Source of the DNA: Brevundimonas lenta | Lineage (GTDB): Bacteria; Pseudomonadota; Alphaproteobacteria; Caulobacterales; Caulobacteraceae | Length of the DNA: 64,000 nt | Assembly: GCF_014196335.1 (NCBI RefSeq) | Contig: NZ_JACIDM010000001.1 | Span: 1,422,605-1,486,604, forward strand | Direction: 5' to 3' | Part shown: piece after piece, positions 9,303 through 19,312 of the stretch | Layout of the letters: every line of letters begins with the position of its first letter | Numbering within the stretch: position 1 is the first letter of the stretch | The notes under the pieces: model-generated | Seen by the model: only the letters and a program-made list of their open reading frames with translations | What the model was told of the DNA's origin: nothing | Databases searched by the model: none | Position numbers and translations under genes: made by a program

Positions 9303-10322
9303 ATGATCGAACGTAACTGGCAAGAGCTGATCCGTCCCGAGAAGCCGCAAATCGAGGCGAGCTCCGACCCCCAGCGCAAGGCGCGCCTGGTCGCTGAGCC
9401 CCTGGAACGCGGCTTCGGTGTGACGCTCGGCAACGCCCTGCGCCGGGTCCTCCTGTCGTCGCTGCAAGGCGCGGCGGTGACGGCCATCCAGATCGACGGC
9501 GTCGTCCACGAATTCTCGTCGCTGGAAGGCGTGCGGGAAGACGTCGTCGACATCGTGCTCAACATCAAGCAACTGGCGCTGCGCATGCACGCCGAGGGCC
9601 CGAAGCGCATGACGCTCCGCGCCACCGGCCCGGGCGCAGTGACCGCCGGCCAGATCGACGTCCCCGCGGACATCGAGGTTCTGAACCCGGATCACGTCAT
9701 CTGCACGCTGGACGACGGCGCTTCGGTGCGCATGGAACTGACCGTCCAGAACGGCAAGGGCTATGTCGCTTCGGAGTTCAACCGTCCGGAAGACGCCCCG
9801 ATCGGCCTGATCGCGGTCGACGCCCTGTACTCGCCGGTCAAGCGCGTCGCCTATCGCGTCGAGCCGACCCGTCAGGGTCAGTCGCTCGACTACGACAAGC
9901 TGGTGCTGGAAGTCGAAACCAACGGCGCTGTCTCGCCGGTTGACGCGGTGGCCTACGCCTCGCGCATCCTGCAGGACCAGCTCCAGATCTTCATCACCTT
10001 CGACGAGCCGAAGAAGGCTGTGGAAGCGGCGGACGGCAAGCCCGACCTGCCGTTCAACCCGGCCCTGCTGAAGAAGGTCGACGAACTCGAGCTTTCGGTC
10101 CGTTCGGCCAACTGCCTGAAGAACGACAACATCGTCTACATCGGCGACCTGATCCAGAAGACCGAGGGCGAAATGCTTCGCACCCCGAACTTCGGCCGCA
10201 AGTCGCTGAACGAGATCAAGGAAGTTCTCGCGACGATGGGCCTGTCGCTCGGCATGGACGTGCCGAACTGGCCGCCCGAAAATATCGAAGACCTGGCCAA
10301 GAAGTTCGACGACCAGATCTAG
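9303..10322 (+). CDS. rpoA: RNA polymerase alpha subunit
   Basis: The alpha subunit nucleates RNA polymerase assembly and contacts activators and UP elements. The 339-residue protein has the N-terminal dimerisation domain ([30 protein letters not shown]) and the C-terminal helix-hairpin-helix domain ([32 protein letters not shown]). ATG 9303 is the family start. Confidence 0.98.
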   Translation: MIERNWQELIRPEKPQIEASSDPQRKARLVAEPLERGFGVTLGNALRRVLLSSLQGAAVTAIQIDGVVHEFSSLEGVREDVVDIVLNIKQLALRMHAEGPKRMTLRATGPGAVTAGQIDVPADIEVLNPDHVICTLDDGASVRMELTVQNGKGYVASEFNRPEDAPIGLIAVDALYSPVKRVAYRVEPTRQGQSLDYDKLVLEVETNGAVSPVDAVAYASRILQDQLQIFITFDEPKKAVEAADGKPDLPFNPALLKKVDELELSVRSANCLKNDNIVYIGDLIQKTEGEMLRTPNFGRKSLNEIKEVLATMGLSLGMDVPNWPPENIEDLAKKFDDQI

Positions 10323-10430
10323 TTTCAACCCTCCGCCCAAGGCCCCGAAATCGAGGGGGCTGCGGAGCGGTTAGAATGAGAAGGCCCAGGTCCAGTCCTC
10401 TGGAAACCGGGTTGAGTAGGAGAGACCCCG

Positions 10431-10850
10431 ATGCGCCACGGCGCCGCCTATCGTAAGCTCGGTCGTACGGCCAGCCACCGGACCGCAATGTTCGCCAACA
10501 TGGCGGCGTCGCTGATCAAGCACGAGCAGATCACGACGACCCTGCCCAAGGCGAAGGAACTGCGTCCCTTCGTCGAGAAGCTGGTCACCCTCGCCAAGAA
10601 GGGCGACCTGCACGCTCGTCGTCAGGCCATCAGCCACGTCCGTGACGTGCCGCAGGTGGGCAAGCTGTTCGAAACGATCGGCCCGCGCTACGCCGACCGT
10701 AACGGCGGCTACATCCGCATCATGAAGGCCGGCTATCGCCACGGCGACAACGCCGCCATGGCCGTGATCGAGTTCGTCGATCGCGACGTGGACGCCAAGG
10801 GCATGGACTCGGGTCCGGTCCAGATTTTCGAGGGCGACGACGAAGCCTGA
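10431..10850 (+). CDS. rplQ: 50S ribosomal protein L17
   Basis: L17 lies near the exit tunnel. [21 protein letters not shown] is diagnostic, and the 139-residue length is typical of alphaproteobacteria, with a short acidic tail beyond the core. It is the last gene of the alpha operon and is followed by a strong terminator. Confidence 0.98.
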   Translation: MRHGAAYRKLGRTASHRTAMFANMAASLIKHEQITTTLPKAKELRPFVEKLVTLAKKGDLHARRQAISHVRDVPQVGKLFETIGPRYADRNGGYIRIMKAGYRHGDNAAMAVIEFVDRDVDAKGMDSGPVQIFEGDDEA

Positions 10851-10877
10851 GTCGGCTTCGCTCGTTGGGGCACCCTG

Positions 10878-10914
10878 AAAGGGCGGTCGGAGCAATCCGG
10901 CCGCCCTTTCTCTT
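10878..10914 (+). terminator. Rho-independent terminator after rplQ
   Basis: AAAGGGCGG (10878-10886) pairs with CCGCCCTTT (10901-10909), followed by a T-rich TCTCTTT. It ends the ribosomal cluster. The remaining bases up to 11134 (about 220 bp) hold no gene I can support and presumably contain the promoter of the receptor gene. Confidence 0.8.
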
Positions 10915-11134
10915 TGTCCGGACTGAGTCGTCCACAGCCGTTTTCCGGCCGGATCGCGCATCGGCTGTGGCCTCGCGGCAGGGCGAAACCGCCATTCCCC
11001 GGGCGTCCGCCAAGCGTGACATTTAGGAAACGGGCTTCCGTAACAGTGTTCTATCGACCGCTTCGCGTCTTCCCGATCAACGGATTCTGTTCCCTATTAT
11101 TCGCGGGGGGGCTGAATTCAGCGAGGGGACCCCT

Positions 11135-13522
11135 ATGCGTTACGGCTATTCCTGCACCCTGACGAAGACGCTCCTGCTGTCCGCAACCGCCCTGGCGGTC
11201 GTTGTGGGCGCCCCGACCCTGGCGGTCGCGCAGGAGCAAGCCAGCCAACTCGACGAGATCATCGTCACAGGCACCAAACGGGACTCGACCATCTTCGAGG
11301 TGCCGTTCTCCATCAATGCGCAGACCCAGGAGGACATCCAGCGATCGGGCGCTGTGACCCTCGAGGACCTGTCACGCAACGTGGCCGGCCTCACCATCCA
11401 GAACCTCGGGCCGGGACAGAGCCAGGTCGCCGTCCGCGGCGTCTCGGCGGGCCAGGTCGTCCGCGACCAGCCGGGCGTGAAGGAACAGGTCGGGGTCTAC
11501 CTCGACGAGTCTGTCATCTCGCTGTCGCTGTTCACGCCGGACATCGACCTGTTCGACCTGAACCGCGTCGAGACCCTGCGCGGGCCGCAGGGCACGCTGT
11601 TCGGATCCGGTTCGGTCGGCGGCACCATTCGCTACATCACCAACCAGCCGCAGCTGGGCGTCAACGAGGGCGTCATCGAGGGCAACCTCAACGCCGTCGA
11701 TCTTCAGGACATGGGCGGCTACCTGAAGGGCGCGATCAACATGCCGGTGGGCGAGACCGTGGCGGTCCGCGCGGTCGGCTACTACACCGAGTACGGCGGC
11801 TTCATCGACGCGCTGCGCGAGGGCGGCGGACGCGATCGGAACGTCAACGGCGGTTCCCGCGCCGGCGGCCGCTTCGCCGTTCTGTTCCAGCCGAACCCGA
11901 ACATCAGCATCACGCCGCGGATCGTCTATCAGGAGATCCGCGCTGACGGCTTCAACCGTCAGGAGGCGTTCAACCTGTTCGCCAATCCCAACACCACCAC
12001 CCGCCCGCCCATCACCCTGCGCGAGCGGGAGCAGTATCTGCTGCTCGACGAAAGCTTCGCCGACGACACCATGCTGGCCGACATCACGGCCACGTTCGGC
12101 CTGGGCGTCGTCGAACTGACTTCGGTCACCACCTACATCGACCGGAACATCCGGCTGGACCGCGACGCCAGCACGTTGACCGGCAGCGTCTCGGTGGATC
12201 TGGGCTTCCCCGAGTCGGCGGTCCTGCTGCCGTCCACCCTGGTGGACACCACGGACCTCGAGCAGTTCACCCAGGAACTGCGCCTCAGCTCCAACGACGA
12301 CGGCCCGTTCCAGTGGCTGCTGGGCGCCTTCTATTCGAAGGTGGACCGTCTCTATAACCAGCGCCTGCCCACGCCGGGCTACGACGCCGTCACCGACGCG
12401 GAACTGGGCGCCGGAACCTCGGCGGCGGTGGCCAACGGCTTCGGGCCGGACTCGCCCTACAACGCCAGGCTCCCCTACGACATCGAACAGTTCGCCTTCT
12501 TCGGCGAGGGCAGCGTCATCCTCGATCGCTGGACCCTGACCGCCGGTGGCCGCTTCTACGACTTCTCCGAGGAGCGTCGGTTCACCTCGGGCGGCCTGTT
12601 CGCCAATGGCGACGACCAGTCGGACGAGACCTCGTCCAGCGGCTTCACCCCGCGCGTGCTGGTCAGCTACGAGGCTTCCGACAGTGTCATCGTGAACGCC
12701 CAGGTCGCCCAGGGCTTCCGGCTGGGCGGGGTCAACGATCCGCTCAACCTGCCGCTCTGCTCGCCGGAGGACGAAGCCATCTTCGGCAGCTTCCAGTCCT
12801 ATGAGGACGAGACGCTGTGGAATTACGAGATCGGGCTCAAGGCGCGCTCGAGCCGGTTCACCTTCAACACCGCCGCCTTCTACACCGACATCAACGACCT
12901 GCAGACGACGCTGGACGCCGGCTCATGCTCGTCCCGCGTCGTCTTCAACGTGCCCAAGGCCCACACCATGGGGGTCGAGGGTGAACTGTGGGCCGAGGTG
13001 ATGGAGGGCCTCGAGATCGGCGTGTCCGGCAGCTGGGTGAACGCCGAGTTCGACTCCACGGTCGTCGACGGCACCGGCGCCGTCATCGGCGGCATCCGCA
13101 AGGGCAACCGCCTGCCGTCGGTGCCCGAATTCCAGATCTCGCTGAACGCGACCTATTCGTACGAAGTCAGCGAAGACGCCGACGGCTACGTTTCGATCTC
13201 GTTCCAGCACGTCGGCAGCCGCTACACCCAGGCCAGCGACCAAGAGAACAATCCGCGGTCGTTCGTGTCCGGCCTGCCGTTCGGCGGCGCGTCGGGCAAC
13301 GACCCGACCGTCGTCAATCTGGAGCTGCCCCGCTACGACCTCGTCAACGTCAGCGTCGGTCTGCAGATGGACAACGGCGTCGACATCATCGCCTACGGCA
13401 ACAACATCTTCGATGACGACGCGCTCCTGTCGTTCGACCGCGAACGCGGCGGTCGGGCGCGGCTGGGCTTCACCGTCGGCCAGCCCAGGACGGTCGGCGT
13501 CACCGTGCGCAAGACGTTCTGA
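11135..13522 (+). CDS. TonB-dependent outer-membrane receptor
   Basis: This 795-residue protein is an outer-membrane beta-barrel that imports a ligand using TonB energy. It has a signal peptide (to about residue 32, AVAQ), a TonB-box-like DEIIVTGTKR at 40-49, a plug domain with LRGPQGTLFG at 148-157, and a barrel ending in an aromatic residue (RKTF). The substrate cannot be read from sequence; its type is the Caulobacteraceae/Sphingomonas receptor class without a carboxypeptidase-like extension. It stands alone, without an adjacent sigma/anti-sigma pair. Confidence 0.93.
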   Translation: MRYGYSCTLTKTLLLSATALAVVVGAPTLAVAQEQASQLDEIIVTGTKRDSTIFEVPFSINAQTQEDIQRSGAVTLEDLSRNVAGLTIQNLGPGQSQVAVRGVSAGQVVRDQPGVKEQVGVYLDESVISLSLFTPDIDLFDLNRVETLRGPQGTLFGSGSVGGTIRYITNQPQLGVNEGVIEGNLNAVDLQDMGGYLKGAINMPVGETVAVRAVGYYTEYGGFIDALREGGGRDRNVNGGSRAGGRFAVLFQPNPNISITPRIVYQEIRADGFNRQEAFNLFANPNTTTRPPITLREREQYLLLDESFADDTMLADITATFGLGVVELTSVTTYIDRNIRLDRDASTLTGSVSVDLGFPESAVLLPSTLVDTTDLEQFTQELRLSSNDDGPFQWLLGAFYSKVDRLYNQRLPTPGYDAVTDAELGAGTSAAVANGFGPDSPYNARLPYDIEQFAFFGEGSVILDRWTLTAGGRFYDFSEERRFTSGGLFANGDDQSDETSSSGFTPRVLVSYEASDSVIVNAQVAQGFRLGGVNDPLNLPLCSPEDEAIFGSFQSYEDETLWNYEIGLKARSSRFTFNTAAFYTDINDLQTTLDAGSCSSRVVFNVPKAHTMGVEGELWAEVMEGLEIGVSGSWVNAEFDSTVVDGTGAVIGGIRKGNRLPSVPEFQISLNATYSYEVSEDADGYVSISFQHVGSRYTQASDQENNPRSFVSGLPFGGASGNDPTVVNLELPRYDLVNVSVGLQMDNGVDIIAYGNNIFDDDALLSFDRERGGRARLGFTVGQPRTVGVTVRKTF

Positions 13523-13541
13523 CCCCCGGGGAGCCGGAAGG

Positions 13542-13577
13542 AGGGGCGGCCGGCGCGATCCGGCCGCCCCTTTTCTT
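13542..13577 (+). terminator. Strong Rho-independent terminator
   Basis: A perfect 12-bp stem (13542-13553 with 13560-13571) with a 6-nt loop is followed by TTTTCTTT. It lies 20 bp after the receptor stop. Confidence 0.9.
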
Positions 13578-13617
13578 TGCCGGTCCGGACCCCAGATTGG
13601 GCCGGAGGGAGACATCC

Positions 13618-14091
13618 ATGCAGACCAGCGGCGCCGCCGACATCGTCCACTACCGACCCGACCACGCCGACGCCTGGCGCACCCTGAACGAGGCCTGGCT
13701 GGCCGAAGGCGGGTTTGCGGTCGAGGCTAAGGACCGCAAGGTGCTGGACGACCCGCAGGGCTCCATCCTCGACGGCGGCGGCCGCATCTTCATCGCCGAA
13801 AGAGAAGGGGAGGCCATCGGCTGCTGCGCCCTGATGGCCATGGACGACGGCGGCTTCGAGGTCGCCAAGATGACGGTCTCGCCCGCCGCGCGCGGCCTGG
13901 GTCTGGGCCGGCTTCTGCTGGAGGCGTGCGAGGCCGAGGCCCGCGCCGCCGGCGCCCCGCGCCTCTATCTGGAGACCAGCAGCACCCTCGCGCCCGCAGG
14001 CGCCCTCTACCGCGGCTTCGGCTTCGTCGACCTCCCGCCGCGGCCCAGCCCCTATGTCCGGGCCGACGTCTGGATGGAGAAGCGGCTGTAG
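13618..14091 (+). CDS. GNAT-family N-acetyltransferase
   Basis: This 157-residue protein has the GNAT fold that transfers acetyl from acetyl-CoA to an amine. Motif A is visible as VSPAARGLGLGRLLLEACEAEA (about residues 88-109), followed by the family's C-terminal LYRGFGF. ATG 13618 with GGAGGGAG at 13604-13611 is preferred to the upstream TTG at 13597. The substrate is unknown. Confidence 0.88.
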   Translation: MQTSGAADIVHYRPDHADAWRTLNEAWLAEGGFAVEAKDRKVLDDPQGSILDGGGRIFIAEREGEAIGCCALMAMDDGGFEVAKMTVSPAARGLGLGRLLLEACEAEARAAGAPRLYLETSSTLAPAGALYRGFGFVDLPPRPSPYVRADVWMEKRL

Positions 14092-14094
14092 CCG

Positions 14095-14973
14095 CTACTC
14101 CTTCGACAGGTCCTGCTGCCGGAACCAGGCCAGGGCGCCGAGGAGGGGCAGAAGGACCCAGGCGGTCAGACTCACGACCGCCGGCCACAGGGCCGCGGAG
14201 GTGATCGGGACCTGGGTGATGCCGGGGATCAGCAGGGTCTTCAGCGTGTCATAGGCCATGCCCGGGAGCAGCAGCTGCGCCGCCCAGCCGTCCGGATGCA
14301 ATTTCATCAGGGCCATGAACGGCGGAATGCCCAGGATCGACTGCGCGAAGCCCAGCGCCAGCGGCACGAACAGGGCCGCCATCATCGATCGGGTCATCAC
14401 CGCGATCAGCAGGCCGATAAGGCCGTACTGGACGATCCGGACATAGGACAGCAGCCAGACCAGCAGGGCGTCCAGCGCCTCGGCGCCGCTCATGTGGAAG
14501 CTGACCGGACGCTGGAACACGACCGCCTGGGTTCCGTAGAAGACGAAGGCGGCGACCAGCAGGACCAGCAGGGTCGAGAAGGCGAGGATCTTCATCACCC
14601 CGACCTTGCCCAGGATCAGCGAGGCGCGGTCGTTGCGGGCGCTGATCAGGCGCCAGGTCTCCCAGCGATAGTCGCCTGCGTAGACGGTCGCGCCCGCGAT
14701 CAGCATGAACACCAGGATCAGCCCGCCGATATTGGCCTGGGCCGCCAGATTGGCCGTGAAGGTGATGGCCTCGGCCAGGTTCACCGGCGTCACCGTCGGC
14801 GTCGTCGGCAGGCCCGCCCCGGCCGCCAGCTTGTCGCCCTGCGACTTGTTGATGAGGTGGTAGAGCACCCCGCCGAGCGCGAACAGCAGCGGGATGAAGA
14901 ACACGCTCCAGAACACGGTCAGACGGTTCTTCGACAGGCGGAAGGCCTCGGCCCCCAGTGCGTCAAACACCAT
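14095..14973 (-). CDS. ABC-2 type transporter permease
   Basis: This 292-residue membrane protein begins with a cytoplasmic stretch, then a TM near residues 21-40, a periplasmic loop, and five further hydrophobic segments. This is the layout of ABC-2 (export or Cu-processing type) permeases. It overlaps the ATPase gene upstream by 11 bp, so the two are one transport unit. The substrate is not evident. Confidence 0.85.
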   Translation of the reverse strand: MVFDALGAEAFRLSKNRLTVFWSVFFIPLLFALGGVLYHLINKSQGDKLAAGAGLPTTPTVTPVNLAEAITFTANLAAQANIGGLILVFMLIAGATVYAGDYRWETWRLISARNDRASLILGKVGVMKILAFSTLLVLLVAAFVFYGTQAVVFQRPVSFHMSGAEALDALLVWLLSYVRIVQYGLIGLLIAVMTRSMMAALFVPLALGFAQSILGIPPFMALMKLHPDGWAAQLLLPGMAYDTLKTLLIPGITQVPITSAALWPAVVSLTAWVLLPLLGALAWFRQQDLSKE

Positions 14974-15874
14974 GGTCGGCCTCCGGCGCCTGCACGGCGC
15001 CCGTCTCGGTGAAGAAGATGCTCTCCAGGTCGGTCCCGACCCAGCGCGCCTCGTGAATGTCGACGTTCGCCTCGACCAGCGCGCGGATCAGGGCGGGGCC
15101 TTCCGCCCGCTTCACCTCGGCCAGCACGGCCTCGCCGTCGCGCACGCCCTTGGCGCCCAGAACGGCCAGCACCTGGTCGGCGGACGAGACGGCCAGCCGC
15201 AGCCGCTCGCCGACGGACGTCAGCTCGCTGACCGTGCCTTCGCGCACCAGCTTGCCCTTGTTCAGGATGGCCACGCGGTCGCACACGCGTTGGACCTCCA
15301 GCAGCTGGTGGCTGGCCAGCACCACGGTCACGCCGTCCTCGGTGGCCAGCGAGCGGATCAGGGCCCGCATCTCCTGGATGCCGGGCGGATCCATGCCGCT
15401 GGTCGGTTCATCGAGAATGACCAGTTCGGGCCGGCTCATCAGCGCCGCGGCCACGCCCAGGCGCTGCATCATGCCGACGGAGAAGCCGCGCACCTTGCGG
15501 TCGGCGGCCTCGGTCAGGCCCACGCGGGCCAGCCAGTGGGGAATGTCCGCCGTCGCGCCGACGCCATGCTCCAGCGCCAGCCAGCGCAGCACCTGCCGCG
15601 CGGTCAGATAGGGCGGGAAGCGCGGCGTCTCGATCATCGAGCCGGTGCGGCGCATGTGGGAGATGTCGTTGAGCGGCCCGCCCATCATGGCGGCCGATCC
15701 GGCGGTGGGCCGGATCAGGCCCAGCAGGATGCGGAACAGGGTCGACTTGCCCGCGCCGTTCGGCCCCAGCACGCCATAGACCCCGCCTCGCGGGATCGAC
15801 AGGTCCAGCCCGTCCAGGGCGCGCACGTCTCCGTAGGTCTTGGTCAGCCCACGGGTCTCGATCACAGCGTTCAT
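14963..15874 (-). CDS. ABC transporter ATP-binding protein
   Basis: This 303-residue ATPase powers the adjacent permease. From ATG 15874 the Walker A GPNGAGKST lies near residues 37-45, the signature-like FSVGMMQRL in the middle, Walker B LVILDEP with TSGMDPPG, and the H-loop ASH. It has the C-terminal extension usual for ABC-2 exporters. An upstream in-frame GTG/ATG would add 12 residues lacking family character. Confidence 0.92.
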   Translation of the reverse strand: MNAVIETRGLTKTYGDVRALDGLDLSIPRGGVYGVLGPNGAGKSTLFRILLGLIRPTAGSAAMMGGPLNDISHMRRTGSMIETPRFPPYLTARQVLRWLALEHGVGATADIPHWLARVGLTEAADRKVRGFSVGMMQRLGVAAALMSRPELVILDEPTSGMDPPGIQEMRALIRSLATEDGVTVVLASHQLLEVQRVCDRVAILNKGKLVREGTVSELTSVGERLRLAVSSADQVLAVLGAKGVRDGEAVLAEVKRAEGPALIRALVEANVDIHEARWVGTDLESIFFTETGAVQAPEADHGV

Positions 15875-16006
15875 GCCGCGAGCTTGGCCTTGCGCCGCGC
15901 GTTCGCGCAAGGCGTCGCCCCATTAAGCTTTTGCAACGCGCGGTAGGCGCGGGCTGACCGCCGAGCCGGGAGCGGGTAGAAGGCCCGTCCCCCTGCGAGC
16001 CCGATC

Positions 16007-17260
16007 ATGTCTGCCCTTCACCGTCTCCGCACCCACCGCGCCGCGCTCGCCTTCATCTTCGTGACGGCGGTGCTCGACATCGTGGCCATGGGCATCATCA
16101 TCCCGGTGCTGCCCCAACTGATCGAGCAGTTCGTCGGCTCGAACGCCCGCGCGGGCTGGATCAACGGCGTGTTCGTCGCCCTTTGGGCGCTGATGCAGTT
16201 CGTCTGCTCGCCCATCATAGGCTCGCTGTCGGACCAGTACGGCCGCCGCCCGGTCATCCTGATCAGCTGCGCGGGTCTCGCGGTCGACTATGTGCTGATG
16301 GCGGTCGCGCCCGACCTGTGGTGGCTGGCGCTGGGGCGGATCATCGCCGGCATCACCTCGTCCAGCTTCACCACCGTCTACGCCTATATGGCCGACATCA
16401 CCGCACCCGAGAAACGCGCCCGCGCCTATGGCCTGATCGGCGCGGCCTTCTCGTTCGGCTTCGTGCTGGGCCCGGCGCTGGGCGGCTTCCTCGGCGAGTT
16501 CGGTCCGCGCGTGCCGTTCTGGGCGGCGGCCGGCCTGTCCGCGGTCGCCTTCGTCTACGGCTGGCTGGTCCTGCCCGAAAGCCTGCCGCCGGAGAAGCGG
16601 ATGAAGTTCAGCTGGGCCCGCGCCAACCCGGTCGGCGCCCTGATCCTGCTCAAGCGGCACACCGAGCTGTCGGGCCTGGCCGTCGTGAACTTCCTCCTCT
16701 ACTTCGCCCACCACGTCTTCTCGGCGGTGTTCGTCCTCTACGCCGCCCTTCGCTACGGCTGGGGCCCGAAAGAGGTCGGCATGCTGCTGGCCGGGGTCGG
16801 CGTGCTGGACATGATCGTCCAGGGTCTGCTCATCGGGCCGGTGACGAAGCGGCTGGGCGACCGCCCGACCATGGTGCTGGGCCTCTTCGGCGGCTCCATC
16901 GGCATCGCCCTGATGGGCTGGGCCCCGACGGGCCTGGTGTTCATCCTCGCCATGCTGCCCAACGCCCTGTGGGGCCTCGCCATGCCCACCCTGCAGGCCC
17001 TGATGACCCGCCGCGTCGGCGAGGACGAGCAGGGTCAGCTGCAGGGCGCGAACATGAGCGTCGCCTCGATCGCCGGCGTCCTGTCGCCCCTGTTCTTCGG
17101 CTGGATCTATTCGATCTCGGCGGAGGAGGGGGCGCCGTTGCCGCACCCGGGCATCGCCTTCTTCATCGCCGCCGGGGTCCTGCTGCTGGCGGCGATCATC
17201 GGCTGGTGGGTCGGTCGTCAGGCCCAGCGCGAGGAAGACGCGATTCCGGATGCCCGGTGA
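16007..17260 (+). CDS. TetA-like MFS drug transporter
   Basis: This 417-residue protein has 12 predicted TM segments and MFS motif [11 protein letters not shown], at residues 72-81. The [16 protein letters not shown] start resembles motif D1 of tetracycline/multidrug proton antiporters, and [11 protein letters not shown] (about 154-164) resembles antiporter motif C. It is probably a chromosomal multidrug exporter; real tetracycline efflux cannot be inferred from sequence alone. No TetR gene is adjacent. Confidence 0.88.
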   Translation: MSALHRLRTHRAALAFIFVTAVLDIVAMGIIIPVLPQLIEQFVGSNARAGWINGVFVALWALMQFVCSPIIGSLSDQYGRRPVILISCAGLAVDYVLMAVAPDLWWLALGRIIAGITSSSFTTVYAYMADITAPEKRARAYGLIGAAFSFGFVLGPALGGFLGEFGPRVPFWAAAGLSAVAFVYGWLVLPESLPPEKRMKFSWARANPVGALILLKRHTELSGLAVVNFLLYFAHHVFSAVFVLYAALRYGWGPKEVGMLLAGVGVLDMIVQGLLIGPVTKRLGDRPTMVLGLFGGSIGIALMGWAPTGLVFILAMLPNALWGLAMPTLQALMTRRVGEDEQGQLQGANMSVASIAGVLSPLFFGWIYSISAEEGAPLPHPGIAFFIAAGVLLLAAIIGWWVGRQAQREEDAIPDAR

Positions 17261-17326
17261 CGCCTTGATCCTGTCGAAATGGCGCGCACGTATGGGGGCG
17301 TGAACACCCTGCTCGACCGGATCCCC

Positions 17327-18709
17327 ATGAAGACCAGCTCGATCGCGATCGCCGTCGCCCTGACGCTCGCCGCCTGCGGACAGCCGAACAACTCGAAGGC
17401 CCAGGACGGCGTCTTCGCCGACAACCGGGTCGTCCCCGGCGACGCCAACGCGATGAAGGCCAGCTTCGCCCCCGTGGTCCGCGCCGCCGCGCCCGCCGTG
17501 GTCAATATCGCGGCCCGTGGCGTCCAGCAGGTCCAGGACCCGTTCTGGTCCATGTTCGGTCAGGGCCCGCGGCGTCAGCAGGTCGGCTCTGTCGGTTCGG
17601 GCGTCATCGTCCGCTCCGACGGCGTGGTGGTGACCAATTTCCACGTCATCCAGGGCATGCAGGAGATCAAGGTCGTCCTGAACGACCGGCGCGAATACGA
17701 CGCCCGCGTGGTCCTCGCCGACGAACGCTCCGACATCGCCGTGCTCCAGCTGGAGGGCGTCACCGAACGCCTGCCCACGCTCGACATCGACGACCGCGAG
17801 GAACAGCAGGTCGGCGACCTGGTGCTGGCCATCGGCAATCCGTTCGGCGTCGGCCAGACCGTCACCAACGGCATCATCTCGGCCCTGAACCGCACCGAGA
17901 CCGGCATTTCGGACTCGGGCTCCTTCATCCAGACCGACGCGGCCATCAATCCCGGCAACTCCGGCGGGGCCCTGGTCGACATGGACGGCGACCTGATCGG
18001 CATCAACACGGCCATCTTCTCGCGTTCCGGCTCGTCGTCCGGCGTCGGCTTCGCCGTGCCCGCGGCGATGGTGAAGCGGGTGGTCGATTCCGCCGTCGGC
18101 GGCGCCACCGCCGTCGTCCGTCCGTGGCTGGGCGTGAAGGGCGAGCCGGTCAACGCCGAGATCGCCCGCAGCCTCGGTCTCGAACGCCCGCAGGGCCTGA
18201 TCGTCACCCAGGTCTGGCCGAACGGCCCCGGCGCCCGCGCCGGCGTGCGGGAGGGCGACGTCATCACCGCCGTCGACGGCGCCGAGATCAACGACCAGGC
18301 CGGCCTGAACTTCCGCGTCGGCACGCACGAGCCGAACGAGGCCGTGCAACTGACCGTCCTGCGTGACGGCCGCAACCAGACCCTCGACGCCCGCGTCCAG
18401 CCGCTGCCGGGCGATGCGGCGCTCGACAACGCTTCCGTCGTCCGCGCCGGCGCGCTTTCGGGCGCCCAGGTCCTGACCCTGAACCCGGCGCTGGCCGACA
18501 GCCTCGGCGGCGATCCCTTCGCCCGGGGCGTCATCCTCGGCCGCATGCAGCGCGGCTACGCCAGCGCCAACGGCTTCCGTCCGGGGGACATCATCGTCGC
18601 GGTCAATGGCCGTCCGGTCACCTCGGTCGGCCAGGTCGACGACGTGCCGCGCGGCTCGGAGGTCACCATCAACCGCGGCGGCCGAACGATGACCGGCCGG
18701 GTGCGCTAG
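17327..18709 (+). CDS. DegP/DegQ-family periplasmic serine protease, lipoprotein form
   Basis: This 460-residue protease degrades or refolds envelope proteins. From ATG 17327 it has a lipobox (LTLAAC, Cys17), suggesting membrane anchoring instead of the usual free periplasmic form. The catalytic triad is His106 (NFHVIQ), Asp136 (ERSDIAVL) and Ser212 (NPGNSGGA). PDZ1 spans about 262-350 and a shorter PDZ-like module about 400-460. The start at 17279 would put 16 residues before the signal, so it is rejected. Its stop shares the palindrome CTAG with the convergent gene downstream. Confidence 0.93.
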   Translation: MKTSSIAIAVALTLAACGQPNNSKAQDGVFADNRVVPGDANAMKASFAPVVRAAAPAVVNIAARGVQQVQDPFWSMFGQGPRRQQVGSVGSGVIVRSDGVVVTNFHVIQGMQEIKVVLNDRREYDARVVLADERSDIAVLQLEGVTERLPTLDIDDREEQQVGDLVLAIGNPFGVGQTVTNGIISALNRTETGISDSGSFIQTDAAINPGNSGGALVDMDGDLIGINTAIFSRSGSSSGVGFAVPAAMVKRVVDSAVGGATAVVRPWLGVKGEPVNAEIARSLGLERPQGLIVTQVWPNGPGARAGVREGDVITAVDGAEINDQAGLNFRVGTHEPNEAVQLTVLRDGRNQTLDARVQPLPGDAALDNASVVRAGALSGAQVLTLNPALADSLGGDPFARGVILGRMQRGYASANGFRPGDIIVAVNGRPVTSVGQVDDVPRGSEVTINRGGRTMTGRVR

Positions 18710-19290
18710 AGCCCGGCGACGTAGCGGCCGGTCCAGTAGGGCAGGGTGAACAGCACCATCAGGGCGCTGAGCACGGCGATGTTCCACCGCTTCCCGCGCA
18801 CGAACACCAGGGCGACCAGCAGTCCGATCGTCACGGCGTTGTAGGGCAGCAGCCAGCGCCAGAAGAGGTCCGGCTCGTCCGTCATCGCGCGCCTGAACTG
18901 GTTCCACGCCGTCACGTCGATCAGCACCTCGGCGGCCAGCAGCAGGACGGCCACGAACCGCTTACGTCCTGCAAAATAGGCGTCCAGCGAGTCCCAATGA
19001 TCCATGTCCTTCGGGACGACGATCACCGCCGCCAGGTAGTAGCAGCCCGCGATGCCCAGCGGCGCGGCCAGCACGCCCAGCCGGATCTCCACCTCGTGCA
19101 TATTGGTCCAGGCGCTGACCCAGGCGACGCAGATGCTCAGCATCAGGAACAGCATCAGCAGGCCGGTCTGCAGACCCACATGCTTCAGCCGTCGCGCCTG
19201 CACCAGACCGCCCACGCCCTTCAGCACCTTGGCGGCGGCCAGCCCCAGCACCAGGCCGTAGAAGGTGAAGAAGAACTCGAACTCGGACAT
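18706..19290 (-). CDS. Hypothetical membrane protein
   Basis: I do not recognise this 194-residue protein. It begins MSEFEFFFTFYGLVLGLAAAKV and has about five or six hydrophobic segments with a short conserved-looking DHWDSLDAYFAGRKR cytoplasmic loop. It converges with the protease gene, the two stop codons overlapping in CTAG (18706-18709). VOC-family genes lie upstream on the same strand but 22 bp away, so it may be in one transcript with them. Confidence 0.75.
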   Translation of the reverse strand: MSEFEFFFTFYGLVLGLAAAKVLKGVGGLVQARRLKHVGLQTGLLMLFLMLSICVAWVSAWTNMHEVEIRLGVLAAPLGIAGCYYLAAVIVVPKDMDHWDSLDAYFAGRKRFVAVLLLAAEVLIDVTAWNQFRRAMTDEPDLFWRWLLPYNAVTIGLLVALVFVRGKRWNIAVLSALMVLFTLPYWTGRYVAGL

Positions 19291-19312
19291 CCGGCTCCTC
19301 CGTGGGGCGGAC

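Noticed and set aside
15923..18907. Very long open frame on the minus strand opposite the MFS and protease genes
   Set aside because: It is the antisense shadow of high-GC genes with GC-ending codons; its product is low-complexity Arg/Asp/Gly-rich and has no domain, while the plus-strand genes carry clear motifs.
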